Assembly: GCA_021810905.1 (NCBI GenBank)
Contig: JAJZQH010000012.1
Span: forward strand, 72,001 to 136,000
Length of the DNA: 64,000 nucleotides
Reading direction: 5' to 3'
From: a bacterium
GTDB lineage: Bacteria > UBA10199 > 2-02-FULL-44-16 > JAAZCA01
Position numbers and translations under genes: made by a program. Below the pieces are notes generated by a model that made no database searches, was not told where the DNA came from, and saw nothing but the letters and a program-made list of their open reading frames with translations. Below, in pieces: positions 8,791 through 17,342 of the stretch (position 1 is its first letter; every line of letters begins with the position of its first letter).

Positions 8791-10140
8791 ATGGCCAAGG
8801 CACGCACTATCTTCTCCTGTCAGAACTGCGGGGCGCAGTCGCCGCGATGGATCGGCCGGTGTCCCGAATGCTCGCAGTGGAATACTTACGCGGAAGAGAT
8901 CGAGGCCGTCGAGGCCAGGCGCGACACCGCACCTGGCTCGAACTCGGTTGCAATCCCTCTCACCGAGATAGCGGCTGACGAAGGGCATCACGTGCCGACC
9001 GGCATCGCGGAACTCGATCGCGTGCTCGGAGGCGGCACCATACCGGGAGGCGTGGCGCTCATCGGCGGGGATCCCGGCATCGGCAAATCCACGATCATCA
9101 TGCAGGCGCTTGCGCGCGTCGCCGGCTCCGGCCAAAACGCGCTCTACGTCTCCGGCGAAGAGAGCGCCTCGCAGATAAAGCTGCGCGCGGAGCGTATGGG
9201 AATCTCCGATGCGCGGTTCGCGGTTCTGACTGAAAACTGCGTGGAGCGCATCATCGAGCAGATCCGCGACACAAAACCCGCCGTCGTTGCAATCGACTCT
9301 ATACAGACGATGTACACCAACGACCTGCAGTCCGCGCCTGGCACCATCGGACAGGTGCGCGAATCCGCGGCAAAGATTCTTGCGCACGCAAAGAAGAGCA
9401 ACACCGCATCGTTCCTCGTGGGGCACGTCACAAAAGACGGGGCGATTGCAGGGCCAAAGGTGCTTGAGCACATGGTGGACACCGTGCTCTACTTCGAGGG
9501 CGAGCGCGGTCATTCCTTCCGCATCCTCCGCACCATGAAGAATCGCTTCGGCTCCACCAACGAGATCGGCGTCTTTGAGATGACCGGCCACGGGCTCAAG
9601 GAGGTCTCCGATCCATCCGGCATATTCCTCGCCGAGAAGTCAAAGTCAGCGGCGGGCTCTGTAGTAGCTGCATCGCTCGAGGGTTCCAGGCCGCTCCTGC
9701 TCGAAGTGCAGGCACTCGTCTCCTCCTCCGGGTTCGGCACGCCGCGCCGGACCGCGATCGGTATCGACGCCGGCAGGCTCGCCCTGCTCATCGCGGTGCT
9801 GGAGAAGATCGAGGGGCTCGAGCTGCGCGATCAGGACGTATTCTTGAACGTGGCCGGCGGCGTGAAGATAACCGAGCCCTCGGCAGATCTCGCGGTCGTA
9901 GCTGCCATAGACTCCAGCTTCCGCAATAAGCCCGTTGATCACGAGACCGTCGTCATAGGAGAAGTCGGTCTCGCCGGCGAGATCCGCGCGGTGATGGGCG
10001 CGGACATGCGCATCAAAGAAGCGGAAAAGATGGGCTTCCGCAAAGTCATCATCCCCAAATCCAACCTCAAGGGGAAGTTCTCCACTAAGATTGAAGTCTT
10101 CGGCGCAGCAACGGTAACCGAATGCCTGCGCATGCTGTGA
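8791..10140 (+). CDS. radA: DNA repair protein RadA
   Basis: RadA is a RecA-like branch-migration ATPase that processes recombination intermediates. The 449-residue product shows its three signatures. The N-terminal zinc finger is CQNCG then CPEC (residues 10-32). The ATPase has Walker A GGDPGIGKST near residue 97 and the RadA-specific KNRFG near residue 250. The C-terminal Lon-protease-like domain ends in VIIPKSNLKGK. Length and layout are normal. It stands alone between accessory genes. A CCTGGCACC sequence inside the gene (around 9337) fits the coding sequence and need not be a REP insertion. Confidence 0.97.
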   Translation: MAKARTIFSCQNCGAQSPRWIGRCPECSQWNTYAEEIEAVEARRDTAPGSNSVAIPLTEIAADEGHHVPTGIAELDRVLGGGTIPGGVALIGGDPGIGKSTIIMQALARVAGSGQNALYVSGEESASQIKLRAERMGISDARFAVLTENCVERIIEQIRDTKPAVVAIDSIQTMYTNDLQSAPGTIGQVRESAAKILAHAKKSNTASFLVGHVTKDGAIAGPKVLEHMVDTVLYFEGERGHSFRILRTMKNRFGSTNEIGVFEMTGHGLKEVSDPSGIFLAEKSKSAAGSVVAASLEGSRPLLLEVQALVSSSGFGTPRRTAIGIDAGRLALLIAVLEKIEGLELRDQDVFLNVAGGVKITEPSADLAVVAAIDSSFRNKPVDHETVVIGEVGLAGEIRAVMGADMRIKEAEKMGFRKVIIPKSNLKGKFSTKIEVFGAATVTECLRML

Positions 10141-10184
10141 ACTTCACGATTGCGAAGTGGCTCTCAGCAGGCGCAGACTAGGTT

Positions 10185-10350
10185 CCACAGAGTACGCGTG
10201 GGCTCCGTGCCACGAAGAACGCGAGCTTCCCGCCCTCCCGGCGAACGAATCGACACCGAATCTAACTCTGCTCTTGCAGCTAACGATGGAGCACAATCCA
10301 CCGCGGTCCAGTTCGTTCGGCGGGAGGTCGGAAACCTCGCTTGCTACGTG
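10185..10350. repeat. Inverted-repeat element, copy 1
   Basis: The left arm around 10200-10260 (GCTCCGTGCCACGAAG, then CCCGCCCTCCCGGCGAACGA) matches the complement of the right arm around 10307-10350 (GTTCGTTCGGCGGGAGG, then GCTACGTGCC). The segment at 10239-10260 recurs almost unchanged, inverted, at 19021-19042. Together with 10351-10512, where I see no gene, it fills the space after radA. Confidence 0.65.
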
Positions 10351-10512
10351 CCATTCCGCAAATGTTCAGAGAAAAGAAAGGACGAAAACCACGCTCACTG
10401 CGTTCCACTGCGCAGATTATTTAGAAAGGCAGAAGGGGGCCGGGCTCAAAGAAGGAAGAGCAAGAGGGCAAACGCTCGTTGGGGGGTACTGGGCTAAAAA
10501 CGTCGTTGTCCC

Positions 10513-11016
10513 TTACAGAGCCATACCAACGGCAGCCAATACGTATCCACCGACGTCCAGAAGACCTGAGCTATGGCTCGAGAGGCCCAGTTTCCCAAAA
10601 GCGCCGAGCAGTACAAAGGGTGAGGTTCGATCTTCCAAGGGAGGCAATAGGAATAGCCGACCTCCAACCATCAGGCCGCCCCCACCGAAATAGCTCTCGT
10701 CATGGCCGCCCTCGGCGTAGAGTCGCGTGTTGAACTGGAAACGTTCAAACGTCAGCGGACTCGTTAGCATGAGCCGTGCGGCAGTTCGCGAGCCGTCGGG
10801 GGCCGTCAGAATCTGCATGCCACCGCCGATCCTACGGTTTTCTTCGTGCGTACAGATGTCCATGTCCCTCATGCCAATGTCGTCGCAAGAGACATTTTCT
10901 TCTTTGTGTAGGTAGTACCCAAAATCGATCTCGCCGCCAACTGTGGTCCGAAGGGAACGAGACCAGTCGAGGACCGGCGAAAGGGACAAGGATGTGAGTT
11001 TTTGGTTGTCAGACAT
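10513..11016 (-). CDS. Orphan protein, possible beta-strand-rich
   Basis: I do not recognise this 167-residue product. The frame opens further upstream, but the ATG at 11016 has GAGGAGC at ideal spacing and starts MSDNQKLTSLSLSPVLDWSR. The sequence has many short alternating polar/hydrophobic stretches, such as FQFNTRLYAEGGHDESYFGG, and a glycine-rich centre. That would fit a beta-sheet or small barrel fold, but there is no signal peptide. Two copies of an inverted-repeat element flank the gene (10185-10350 and 11150-11340), as if it arrived as a cassette. A sigma-28-like motif lies upstream. Confidence 0.6.
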   Translation of the reverse strand: MSDNQKLTSLSLSPVLDWSRSLRTTVGGEIDFGYYLHKEENVSCDDIGMRDMDICTHEENRRIGGGMQILTAPDGSRTAARLMLTSPLTFERFQFNTRLYAEGGHDESYFGGGGLMVGGRLFLLPPLEDRTSPFVLLGAFGKLGLSSHSSGLLDVGGYVLAAVGMAL

Positions 11017-11056
11017 GGAATGCTCCTCGTTGGTTGTGAAAATGGTTCTATTATTA

Positions 11057-11083
11057 TTATCGGTCGATATAAGAAATGGTTGC
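11057..11083 (-). promoter_or_regulatory. Sigma-28-like promoter motif
   Basis: On the minus strand GCAACCAT, 11 bases, then ACCGATAA lie about 40 bases before the ATG at 11016. Seven of eight -10 positions match GCCGATAA. Confidence 0.55.
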
Positions 11084-11149
11084 GTGTTAAATTCACCCAA
11101 ATCCGACAGCAGCTGAAAGGTTTCATTGGTTAACAGCCTGCGGAGTAGT

Positions 11150-11340
11150 ACGCAGCAAGCGCGGATTCCGTCCTCCCGCCGAATGATCTGGAACGCACAG
11201 GCAAGTGTTCCAACGTTAGCCTTATGATTCGGACAATTTTCCGTGTCGGCTCATTCGCCGGGAGGGCGGGAGCCGCGCGTCCTTCGTGGCACGAAGTCCG
11301 CGTAGTCTGTGGCAGAGAGCTCGCTCAGGCACGGAACCCG
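11150..11340. repeat. Inverted-repeat element, copy 2
   Basis: The arms around 11160-11200 (GATTCCGTCCTCCCGCCGAA) and 11240-11330 (CATTCGCCGGGAGGGCGGGA, then CCTTCGTGGCACGAAG) belong to the family seen at 10185 and 18909. From here to 11573 I see no gene. The interval also holds a GGGGCCCCGGGTCC stretch near 11379. Confidence 0.6.
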
Positions 11341-11573
11341 CGCTCATTCATTGGCACGTAGCCCGCCGGGGTCCTGGGGCCCCGGGTCCTGGCTGGGGTG
11401 GGGAGTCGCGAGCCAGGGCACCTCATCCGTCGTTGCTCCGTCTTACTAATTCAGTTTTGTAATCAACTGGTTATACGCTAGTTTTTTCGGGGACAATTGG
11501 CCGCGATCTTGCATTACTTTCTCCCGGGTACGCATTGAGTTTGATCCATCTATTATCATCACGGGGTGAGAAC

Positions 11574-12119
11574 ATGGCCGTCATTAAACCTCAAAAACAG
11601 CAGGTGCAGGGCGTAGGCGACTCGATCGGTGCGCGCCGCGAGTTCGTCAGGACAAACCATGGAAGCACCCCGTCTCTACAGCCGGCAAAACAACAGCCCC
11701 TCGACAAGTTCCTGGGCTCGGGTAAAAAACCCCAAAATCTTGAAGATTTTGCAGTCGGCTCCGACTCCTTTAAGAACGCCAGAGTTCCCTATAGTATTGG
11801 AGCACCACATAAACGTCCACAGCACCATTATGTGGAAACAGGCCTTGCCCAGCGCATCAACTCCGACACAAAGCGCCCTTCCGACTCAGCCATGTTGAAT
11901 TTCCTCAACCGGGTAATCGATATGCCGACCAAGGATGTCAGGGCCACGGCACCGGCGGGAAGGCCCGCAATACCGGCAAGGCCGATTCAGGCGACGAAAC
12001 CTGCCCAGCCAACAAAGCCTGCGCAACCCGTAAGTCCGCAGGCAGCCCCCACTGCCAGGCCTGCAAATCAGCTCATAAGGACCCGAGTAGCCCCCAACGC
12101 AGCACCTGTCCGCAAATAG
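11574..12119 (+). CDS. Orphan protein with Pro/Ala-rich C-terminus
   Basis: This 181-residue protein is basic and unrecognised. The start at 11574 is preferred to the ATG at 11535 because GGGGTGAG precedes it. Residues 1-115 are polar. The last 60 residues are low-complexity, with repeated KPAQP and RPA motifs, and are probably disordered. No signal peptide or membrane segment is visible. Unlike most orphans in the window I find no clear sigma-28-like motif in front of it. Function unknown. Confidence 0.5.
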   Translation: MAVIKPQKQQVQGVGDSIGARREFVRTNHGSTPSLQPAKQQPLDKFLGSGKKPQNLEDFAVGSDSFKNARVPYSIGAPHKRPQHHYVETGLAQRINSDTKRPSDSAMLNFLNRVIDMPTKDVRATAPAGRPAIPARPIQATKPAQPTKPAQPVSPQAAPTARPANQLIRTRVAPNAAPVRK

Positions 12120-12187
12120 CCTGAAACCCGACTATCCCCAGATATTTCCTTGCAATGCAGATGAGCGCATGCTAGGCCGCTTCGTCC

Positions 12188-12312
12188 TTTGAAAGCCGCC
12201 CGCGGCAAGCTGCGGGGTATCACCGGTAGCATCTCCGATCACCCTCACCCTTCCCTCTCCCCTCAAGGGAGAGGGTGGTGGAAACCCCGCAGCAAGCTGC
12301 GGGGTATCATCA
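12188..12312. repeat. Hairpin repeats before rpmE
   Basis: Two copies of a CCCGCRG-CAAG-CTGCGGG hairpin followed by GTATCA occur near 12190 and 12282. Between them lies CCCTCTCCCCTCAAGGGAGAGGG, an inverted repeat around 12253-12275. They look like dispersed intergenic palindromes. Being close to the rpmE start, they could affect its 5' leader. Confidence 0.6.
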
Positions 12313-12330
12313 GATTGAAAGGAGTACGAA

Positions 12331-12564
12331 ATGAAGGAAGGAATCCACCCCAAGATCGACGACATCACCATCCGTTGCACGTGCGGTGCAGAGATCAAGA
12401 CGAGCTCCACACTGTGCAAGGACTTCACCATCGAGCTCTGCTCGCACTGCCACCCCTTCTTCACGGGCAAGCAGCGCCTCGTAGATTCCACCGGCCGCGT
12501 GGAGCGCTTCCAGAAGCGCCTCGAAAAATCGCAGGCCGCGAAAAAAGCCGGCGCTCAGCAGTAG
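12331..12564 (+). CDS. rpmE: Ribosomal protein bL31
   Basis: This 77-residue protein of the large ribosomal subunit starts MKEGIHPKIDDITIRCTCG and has the zinc-binding cysteines CTCG and CSHC, so it is the C+ type. The extended Lys/Ala/Gln tail EKSQAAKKAGAQQ is a common variation. A strong AAAGGAG precedes the ATG. It lies just upstream of prfA, as in many Deltaproteobacteria, but a hairpin and a heptad repeat now separate the two genes. Confidence 0.97.
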   Translation: MKEGIHPKIDDITIRCTCGAEIKTSSTLCKDFTIELCSHCHPFFTGKQRLVDSTGRVERFQKRLEKSQAAKKAGAQQ

Positions 12565-12586
12565 CTTTGCATGACGATTTTTTCAG

Positions 12587-12614
12587 TGCCCATGGGCCAT
12601 AAGGCCTGTGGGCA
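12587..12614 (+). terminator. Hairpin after rpmE, possible weak terminator
   Basis: TGCCCA at 12587 pairs with TGGGCA at 12609, and inner GGCC pairs extend the stem. No T tract follows, so termination is uncertain. Confidence 0.35.
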
Positions 12615-12632
12615 TTGTTGTACATGAAGACA

Positions 12633-12727
12633 GTGGATCGTGGTTCGGGATTCGTGGATCGTAAAATCGCCCGATTACTTGAGGCCTTTACGAATCACGA
12701 TACACGAACCACGAATCACGAGAGACG
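12633..12727. repeat. Heptad repeat with core, upstream of prfA
   Basis: The left arm heptamers are GTGGATC, GTGGTTC, GGGATTC and GTGGATC. The right arm heptamers are ACGAATC, ACGATAC, ACGAACC, ACGAATC and ACGAGAG. The core at 12664-12694 contains CGCCCGATTACTTGAGGCC. The same core recurs at 13821 (inverted) and 17280. It lies immediately before the prfA start. Confidence 0.9.
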
Positions 12728-12732
12728 AAATC

Positions 12733-13803
12733 ATGTTCACCAAACTCCAAGAGGTCGAAAATAGGTTTGAAGAGCTGACAGAGCAGCTCTCCGATCCCGC
12801 CGTGCTCGCGGACCAGCAGCGCTTTGCAAAGGTCGCAAAGGAGCGCTCAGATCTCGTAGAACTTATCGAAACGTTCAGGCAGCACCGCCGGGCAACCGAA
12901 GCCCTCGCCGGGAATAAAGAGATAATCGCTCACGAATCGGATCAGGACCTGCGTGAGATGGCGCGCGCGGAGATCCCCTCCATCGAGGCTGAAATCGAAG
13001 TCCTTGAAAAAAAACTGCGCGTCCTGCTCTTGCCAAAGGACCCCAACGACGACAAAAACATCCTGCTGGAAATCCGCGCCGGCACCGGCGGCGAGGAGGC
13101 GGCGCTCTTTGCGGCGGATCTCTTCCGCATGTACGGCCGCTTTGCAGAAGTTAAGGGCTGGAAGGTGGAGGTGCTGGAGCAGAACGCCACGGGGCTCGGC
13201 GGATTCAAGGAAGTCATCGCCCTCATCTCGGGCGAGCGCGTCTACAGCGAGCTAAAATACGAAAGCGGCGTACACAGGGTGCAGCGCGTGCCGGCCACCG
13301 AGGCATCGGGCCGCATACACACCTCCGCGGTGACGGTCGCGGTCCTGCCCGAGGCTGAGGACATCGACATCCAGATCGAGGAGAAAGACCTGCGCATCGA
13401 CGTATTCCGCGCGTCGGGTCCCGGCGGCCAAGGAGTGAACCGCACCGATTCCGCGGTCCGCATCACGCACCTGCCCACGGGGCTTGCGGTCGCGTGTCAG
13501 GACGAACGGAGCCAGCACAAGAACAAGGCGCGCGCGATGAAGATATTGAAATCGCGCCTGCTCGACATGGAACAGCAGAAGCAGGCCGATGAACGGACCG
13601 CCACGCGCCGCTCCATGGTTGGCTCGGGCGATCGCTCCGAAAAGATACGCACCTACAATTTTCCGCAGAATCGCATGACAGATCACAGGATCGGGCTCTC
13701 CATTCACAATCTGTCGGCTGTGATGGACGGCCACCTTGAAGAGATGGTATCTGCGCTTCGCACGCATTTTCAGGCAGAGGCCTTGAAAGGCAGTGATTCG
13801 TGA
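12733..13803 (+). CDS. prfA: Peptide chain release factor 1
   Basis: RF1 recognises UAA and UAG stop codons and triggers peptide release on the ribosome. The 356-residue product contains the catalytic GGQ loop (SGPGGQGVNRTDSA near residue 230) and a normal N-terminal coiled domain. The frame extends upstream to 12640 only through repeat DNA. The ATG at 12733 starts the conserved MFTKLQEV and is used here. The last residues (SDS) and the TGA stop are supplied by the heptad repeat that follows, so the natural 3' end has been captured by repeat sequence. It precedes prmC, the methylase that modifies its GGQ glutamine. Confidence 0.96.
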   Translation: MFTKLQEVENRFEELTEQLSDPAVLADQQRFAKVAKERSDLVELIETFRQHRRATEALAGNKEIIAHESDQDLREMARAEIPSIEAEIEVLEKKLRVLLLPKDPNDDKNILLEIRAGTGGEEAALFAADLFRMYGRFAEVKGWKVEVLEQNATGLGGFKEVIALISGERVYSELKYESGVHRVQRVPATEASGRIHTSAVTVAVLPEAEDIDIQIEEKDLRIDVFRASGPGGQGVNRTDSAVRITHLPTGLAVACQDERSQHKNKARAMKILKSRLLDMEQQKQADERTATRRSMVGSGDRSEKIRTYNFPQNRMTDHRIGLSIHNLSAVMDGHLEEMVSALRTHFQAEALKGSDS

Positions 13804-13891
13804 TTCGTGGATCGTGATTCGTAAAGACCTCAAGTAATCGGGCGATTTGACGAGTCACGAAACACGAGTCACGAAACACGAGTCACGAACC
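13793..13891. repeat. Heptad repeat with inverted core between prfA and prmC
   Basis: The left arm is GTGATTC, GTGATTC, GTGGATC and GTGATTC. The right arm is ACGAGTC, ACGAAAC, ACGAGTC, ACGAAAC, ACGAGTC and ACGAACC. The core at 13822-13848 is the reverse complement of the core at 12664, with one mismatch over about 26 bases. The prfA stop codon lies in the left arm. Confidence 0.9.
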
Positions 13892-13895
13892 GCCA

Positions 13896-14753
13896 ATGCG
13901 CATCATAGACGCACTCACAGATGCTGAGCACCGACTCGCACAGAGCGGTATCGATACGCCGCGACTTGATGCGGAGGTATTGCTCGCGCACATCCTGGGC
14001 TGCGATCGCGCGCAGCTTCATATATCGCGGAACGACTCGTTGAAACCTGATGACATGGACCGCTTCAGCATTGCCATCGAGCGGCGCGCCGCACGAAGCC
14101 CGGTAGCCTATATCACGGGCGAAAAGGAATTCTGGTCTCTCACGATGCGCGTAACGCCGGCGGTGCTCATCCCAAGGCCTGAGACGGAGACTGTCGTAGA
14201 ACAGACCCTGCGAGTAGTCGGAGATCTCAACCGCAAGCTTCGCATCCTGGACATATGCGTGGGCAGCGGCTGCATTGCCGCGGCACTTGCCAGCGAGCTC
14301 CCGAACGCGACGATAATCGCCGCCGACAACTCGGCTGCAGCGATCGAGGTCGCCCGTGAAAACCTCGCGTTCGCGGGAGATCGCATAACGCTCCTCTGCG
14401 GCGATCTCTTCGAGCCGCTGCAGGCGATGCAGGCCGGATTCGACGTCGTCACCGCAAACCCTCCATACATAGCAGAAGAGGATTACGCGGCGCTTGCCCC
14501 CGAAATAGCGGAGTACGAACCGCGCCAGGCGCTCCTGGCCGGCAAAAGCGGTCTTGATTTTATCGCGCGCATAATCGAGGATGCGCCCAGATTCCTGAAA
14601 CCGGGCGGATGGCTTGTCATGGAGGTAGGCAGCACGCAGGCGCCGGAATGCAAGACGCTGGCAATCGGTTCCGACTGTTATGACACCATCTCGACGGCAA
14701 AGGATCTGGCGGGCATCGAACGAGTTGTAGTGCTCAGAAAAAATCTGTACTAA
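13896..14753 (+). CDS. prmC: Release factor glutamine methyltransferase
   Basis: PrmC uses S-adenosylmethionine to methylate the GGQ glutamine of release factors. The 285-residue product has the SAM-binding [15 protein letters not shown] motif near residue 120 and the catalytic NPPYIAEED motif near residue 190, preceded by a typical helical N-terminal substrate domain. It follows prfA, its substrate gene, with only the heptad repeat between. No strong ribosome-binding site is visible before the ATG because the repeat arm ends four bases upstream. Confidence 0.95.
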   Translation: MRIIDALTDAEHRLAQSGIDTPRLDAEVLLAHILGCDRAQLHISRNDSLKPDDMDRFSIAIERRAARSPVAYITGEKEFWSLTMRVTPAVLIPRPETETVVEQTLRVVGDLNRKLRILDICVGSGCIAAALASELPNATIIAADNSAAAIEVARENLAFAGDRITLLCGDLFEPLQAMQAGFDVVTANPPYIAEEDYAALAPEIAEYEPRQALLAGKSGLDFIARIIEDAPRFLKPGGWLVMEVGSTQAPECKTLAIGSDCYDTISTAKDLAGIERVVVLRKNLY

Positions 14754-14773
14754 CGCGCGGCTCACTTCACTAT

Positions 14774-16030
14774 ATGGAAAAACTCGTCATTCAAGGCGGC
14801 AGACCTGTCCACGGCACGGTCAAAGTCAGCGGCTCCAAAAACGCCGCGCTCCCGATCATAGCATCTTCCCTGCTTGCGGCAGGGAGCCACACTCTCCACA
14901 ACATCCCTCGACTCAGAGACATAGGTACGATGGTGCGCCTCATGGAGCACATCGGTGCCGAGGCCGAGTGGGGAGATTCGCTCACCATCCGCACAAATCG
15001 CTTCAGCGCGATTGAAGCGCCATACGACCTGGTGAAGACCATGCGCGCCTCGGTGCTCGTGCTCGGCCCCCTCGTCGGACAACTGCGGCGCGCCCGCGTC
15101 TCCCTGCCCGGAGGATGCGCCATCGGAGCCAGGCCCATCGACATGCATCTGAAGGCGCTGGAGGCGATGGGCGCCAAGATCGAACTCAAGGAAGGATACG
15201 TCGAGGTCTTCGCAAGGCACCTTCACGGCGCGGATATAACTTTCAATCGCGTGACCGTTACGGGAACTGAAAATATCATGATGGCCGCAGTGCTGGCGGA
15301 CGGTACCACGACTATCCACAACGCCGCCCGCGAACCTGAAGTCGTGGATCTCGCGGACCACCTCGTCGCGATGGGGGCAGTCGTAGAGGGAGCGGGCGGA
15401 GACCGCATCGTCATCCATGGCGTGGACGAACTCACACCAAAGCCGCACACGGTCATATCCGACCGCATCGAGGCAGGCACCATGCTCATGGCAGCCGGCA
15501 TCACAGGCGGAGAGCTCTCCATTGAGAATTTTCCAGCCGCCATGCTGGAGACGCTCGTCACGAGGCTCAAAGACGCGGGTATGTCCATCACGGTCGAAGG
15601 AAACGTCGCCCATGCGCGCGGCGGCGGCAGGCCCAGGGGCATCAACGTCGCGACCGCGCCCCACCCTGGCTTTGCCACAGACCTGCAGGCGCAGTTCATG
15701 GCATACATGTCGATAGCAAATGGAACGAGCATCATCACGGAGACGATCTTCGAAAATCGCTTCATGCACGTCCCTGAACTGATGCGCATGGGGGCGGATA
15801 TCGCAATCGACGGCGGCATCGCCGTGGTAAAGGGAGTTGCGAGCCTCAAGGGCGCACCCGTCATGGCGACCGACCTGCGCGCATCCGCATCGCTGGTGCT
15901 CGCCGGGCTGGCGGCGGAAGGCACCACCGAGCTGCGTCGAATCTATCACCTCGACCGCGGCTACGAACGCATCGAGGCCAAGCTACGGGAGTGCGGCGCG
16001 AGAATCGAACGCCAGGAAGATGCCGAGTGA
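14774..16030 (+). CDS. murA: UDP-N-acetylglucosamine 1-carboxyvinyltransferase
   Basis: MurA catalyses the first committed step of peptidoglycan synthesis, adding enolpyruvate from PEP to UDP-GlcNAc in the cytoplasm. The 418-residue product starts with [20 protein letters not shown], contains [10 protein letters not shown], and keeps the active-site cysteine in [13 protein letters not shown] near residue 117. That cysteine is the fosfomycin target, so the fosfomycin-insensitive Asp variant is not present. The [15 protein letters not shown] end is also typical. It follows prmC by 20 bp, so they are probably co-transcribed. Confidence 0.98.
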   Translation: MEKLVIQGGRPVHGTVKVSGSKNAALPIIASSLLAAGSHTLHNIPRLRDIGTMVRLMEHIGAEAEWGDSLTIRTNRFSAIEAPYDLVKTMRASVLVLGPLVGQLRRARVSLPGGCAIGARPIDMHLKALEAMGAKIELKEGYVEVFARHLHGADITFNRVTVTGTENIMMAAVLADGTTTIHNAAREPEVVDLADHLVAMGAVVEGAGGDRIVIHGVDELTPKPHTVISDRIEAGTMLMAAGITGGELSIENFPAAMLETLVTRLKDAGMSITVEGNVAHARGGGRPRGINVATAPHPGFATDLQAQFMAYMSIANGTSIITETIFENRFMHVPELMRMGADIAIDGGIAVVKGVASLKGAPVMATDLRASASLVLAGLAAEGTTELRRIYHLDRGYERIEAKLRECGARIERQEDAE

Positions 16031-16109
16031 CCTGCGTCAGTTGACGTATCTTAGCCATTCACATCCGCCGTCCCCTGTGCTAGGATAGCTGAGTTATTCG
16101 GGGGGCAAG

Positions 16110-16868
16110 ATGCTGCTCATTCCTCAGATCTATCTCAAAAACGGCAAGGTGGCATTCCGAGAGGGAACTCGCTCCGCCCTATTCCACGAAGACCCGCTTG
16201 AAACAGCGCGCGCCATGAAGGCGGCGGGCGCCGAACTGATGCACATCACCGACCTCAACGTGCAGCCGGTCGGCGCCTCCCCAAACGTTCCCCACATCAA
16301 AAGAATACACGAAGAGGCGAAGCTTGCCATCTATGTGGACGGCGGTTTCAAAACGCCGAACTCCGTAGAGAACTGCCTCAACGCAGGCGCTGAATTTGTG
16401 GCCCTTGGTTCCATAGCATACCAGCAGCCCGCATTTCTTGAACAACTCTGCAAGACTTTCCCGGGAAAGATCGGCGCTCATATCGACGTCAAGGCAGGGC
16501 ACGTGACGATTCCGGGCTACGCCGTCGTGGCAAACAAGACCGCGTACGATTACGCGACGCGTTTCCTGGAGGACGGCCTGCGCTACATCCTTTATTCGGA
16601 CGTAAAGGCCGACGGGACGATAGGTTCTGAAAATATTTCGAGCATCCTCGATTTCTGCAAAAAGGTTATGGCGCGCATTATCTGCACGTCCGAGGTGGGC
16701 ACGCTCGCGGACGTGGAGAAGATCGTGAAACTGAGTGCGCCGCGGCTCGAAGGGCTGACTTTATCCAAGGCCCTGGACGAGGATCGCATCGACTTGAGAA
16801 GCGCTATCGTCATGGTGAACGATCTCATAATAGCCAACGGCAACGAGTCGACCATAGCGGAATTCTAG
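16110..16868 (+). CDS. HisA/HisF-like TIM-barrel protein lacking the N-terminal catalytic Asp
   Basis: The 252-residue protein is a beta/alpha barrel related to HisA, the phosphoribosylformimino-AICAR isomerase of histidine synthesis. It shows the expected phosphate-binding repeats, for example LAIYVDGGFKT near residue 75 and VKADGTIGSENI near residue 165. HisA and HisF carry a catalytic Asp in the first strand (IPAIDL type). Here the strand reads LLIPQIYLKNGKV, with Tyr in that position. No other his genes are nearby; it sits between murA and a HIT protein, 9 bp before the latter. It may be a divergent isomerase or a barrel with a new substrate. I would not call it hisA. Confidence 0.75.
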   Translation: MLLIPQIYLKNGKVAFREGTRSALFHEDPLETARAMKAAGAELMHITDLNVQPVGASPNVPHIKRIHEEAKLAIYVDGGFKTPNSVENCLNAGAEFVALGSIAYQQPAFLEQLCKTFPGKIGAHIDVKAGHVTIPGYAVVANKTAYDYATRFLEDGLRYILYSDVKADGTIGSENISSILDFCKKVMARIICTSEVGTLADVEKIVKLSAPRLEGLTLSKALDEDRIDLRSAIVMVNDLIIANGNESTIAEF

Positions 16869-16877
16869 GAGGCCGGG

Positions 16878-17222
16878 ATGGCTGAAGAGTGCATCTTCTG
16901 CAAGATCGCAAAAGGTGAAATCCCCGCAGAAAAGGTGATGGACACCGGGGAGCTCATGGCGTTCAAGGATATCAATCCCGTAGCACCTACACATATTCTG
17001 ATAATACCCAAGGAACACATTTCTACGCTCAACGATCTCCCCCCTGAAAAATCCGCACTCGTCGGCGCCATGATGATCGCGGCGCGCGATATAGCCAAAA
17101 AGGCCGGCATTGCGGAGAGCGGTTATCGGGCGATCATCAACTGCAACCGCGGGGCGGGCCAGGAGATATTTCACCTGCACATGCATCTGATCGGCGGGAG
17201 ACCGCTCTCCGCGATGGGATAA
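16878..17222 (+). CDS. HIT-family nucleotide-binding hydrolase (HinT-like)
   Basis: This 114-residue protein is a histidine-triad hydrolase of the HinT type, which cleaves nucleoside phosphoramidates and related AMP conjugates. It starts CIFCKIAKGEIPAEKV and ends with the triad HLHMHLIGGRPLS, as usual for the family. It follows the HisA-like gene by 9 bp with an AGGAGGCC ribosome-binding site. Both genes are probably transcribed together from upstream of 16110. A heptad repeat begins six bases after the stop codon. Confidence 0.94.
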   Translation: MAEECIFCKIAKGEIPAEKVMDTGELMAFKDINPVAPTHILIIPKEHISTLNDLPPEKSALVGAMMIAARDIAKKAGIAESGYRAIINCNRGAGQEIFHLHMHLIGGRPLSAMG

Positions 17223-17227
17223 ATATT

Positions 17228-17337
17228 CGTGAATCACAATTCCGCTCGTGGATCGGGGTTCGTGGATCGTGGATCGTCAAATCGCCCAAGCACTTGAGGC
17301 CGTTACGAACCACGATTCACGCAACACGATCCACGTA
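17228..17337. repeat. Heptad repeat with core between HIT gene and aldehyde dehydrogenase
   Basis: The left arm includes GTGGATC, GGGGTTC, GTGGATC and GTGGATC. The right arm is ACGAACC, ACGATTC, ACGCAAC and ACGATCC. The core at 17279-17310 (AAATCGCCC, six variable bases, CTTGAGGCC, TTACGAA) has the same orientation as at 12664. Confidence 0.88.
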
Positions 17338-17342
17338 ATTCA

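Noticed and set aside
8791-10140. REP insertion in radA at about 9337
   Set aside because: The residues encoded fall in ordinary RadA sequence without extra length, so the match to CCTGGCACC is probably coincidental.
12640-12732. N-terminal extension of prfA
   Set aside because: The open frame consists of heptad repeat; the conserved RF1 start is the ATG at 12733.
14762-15949. Long minus-strand frame opposite murA
   Set aside because: It is a shadow of the unmistakable murA coding sequence.
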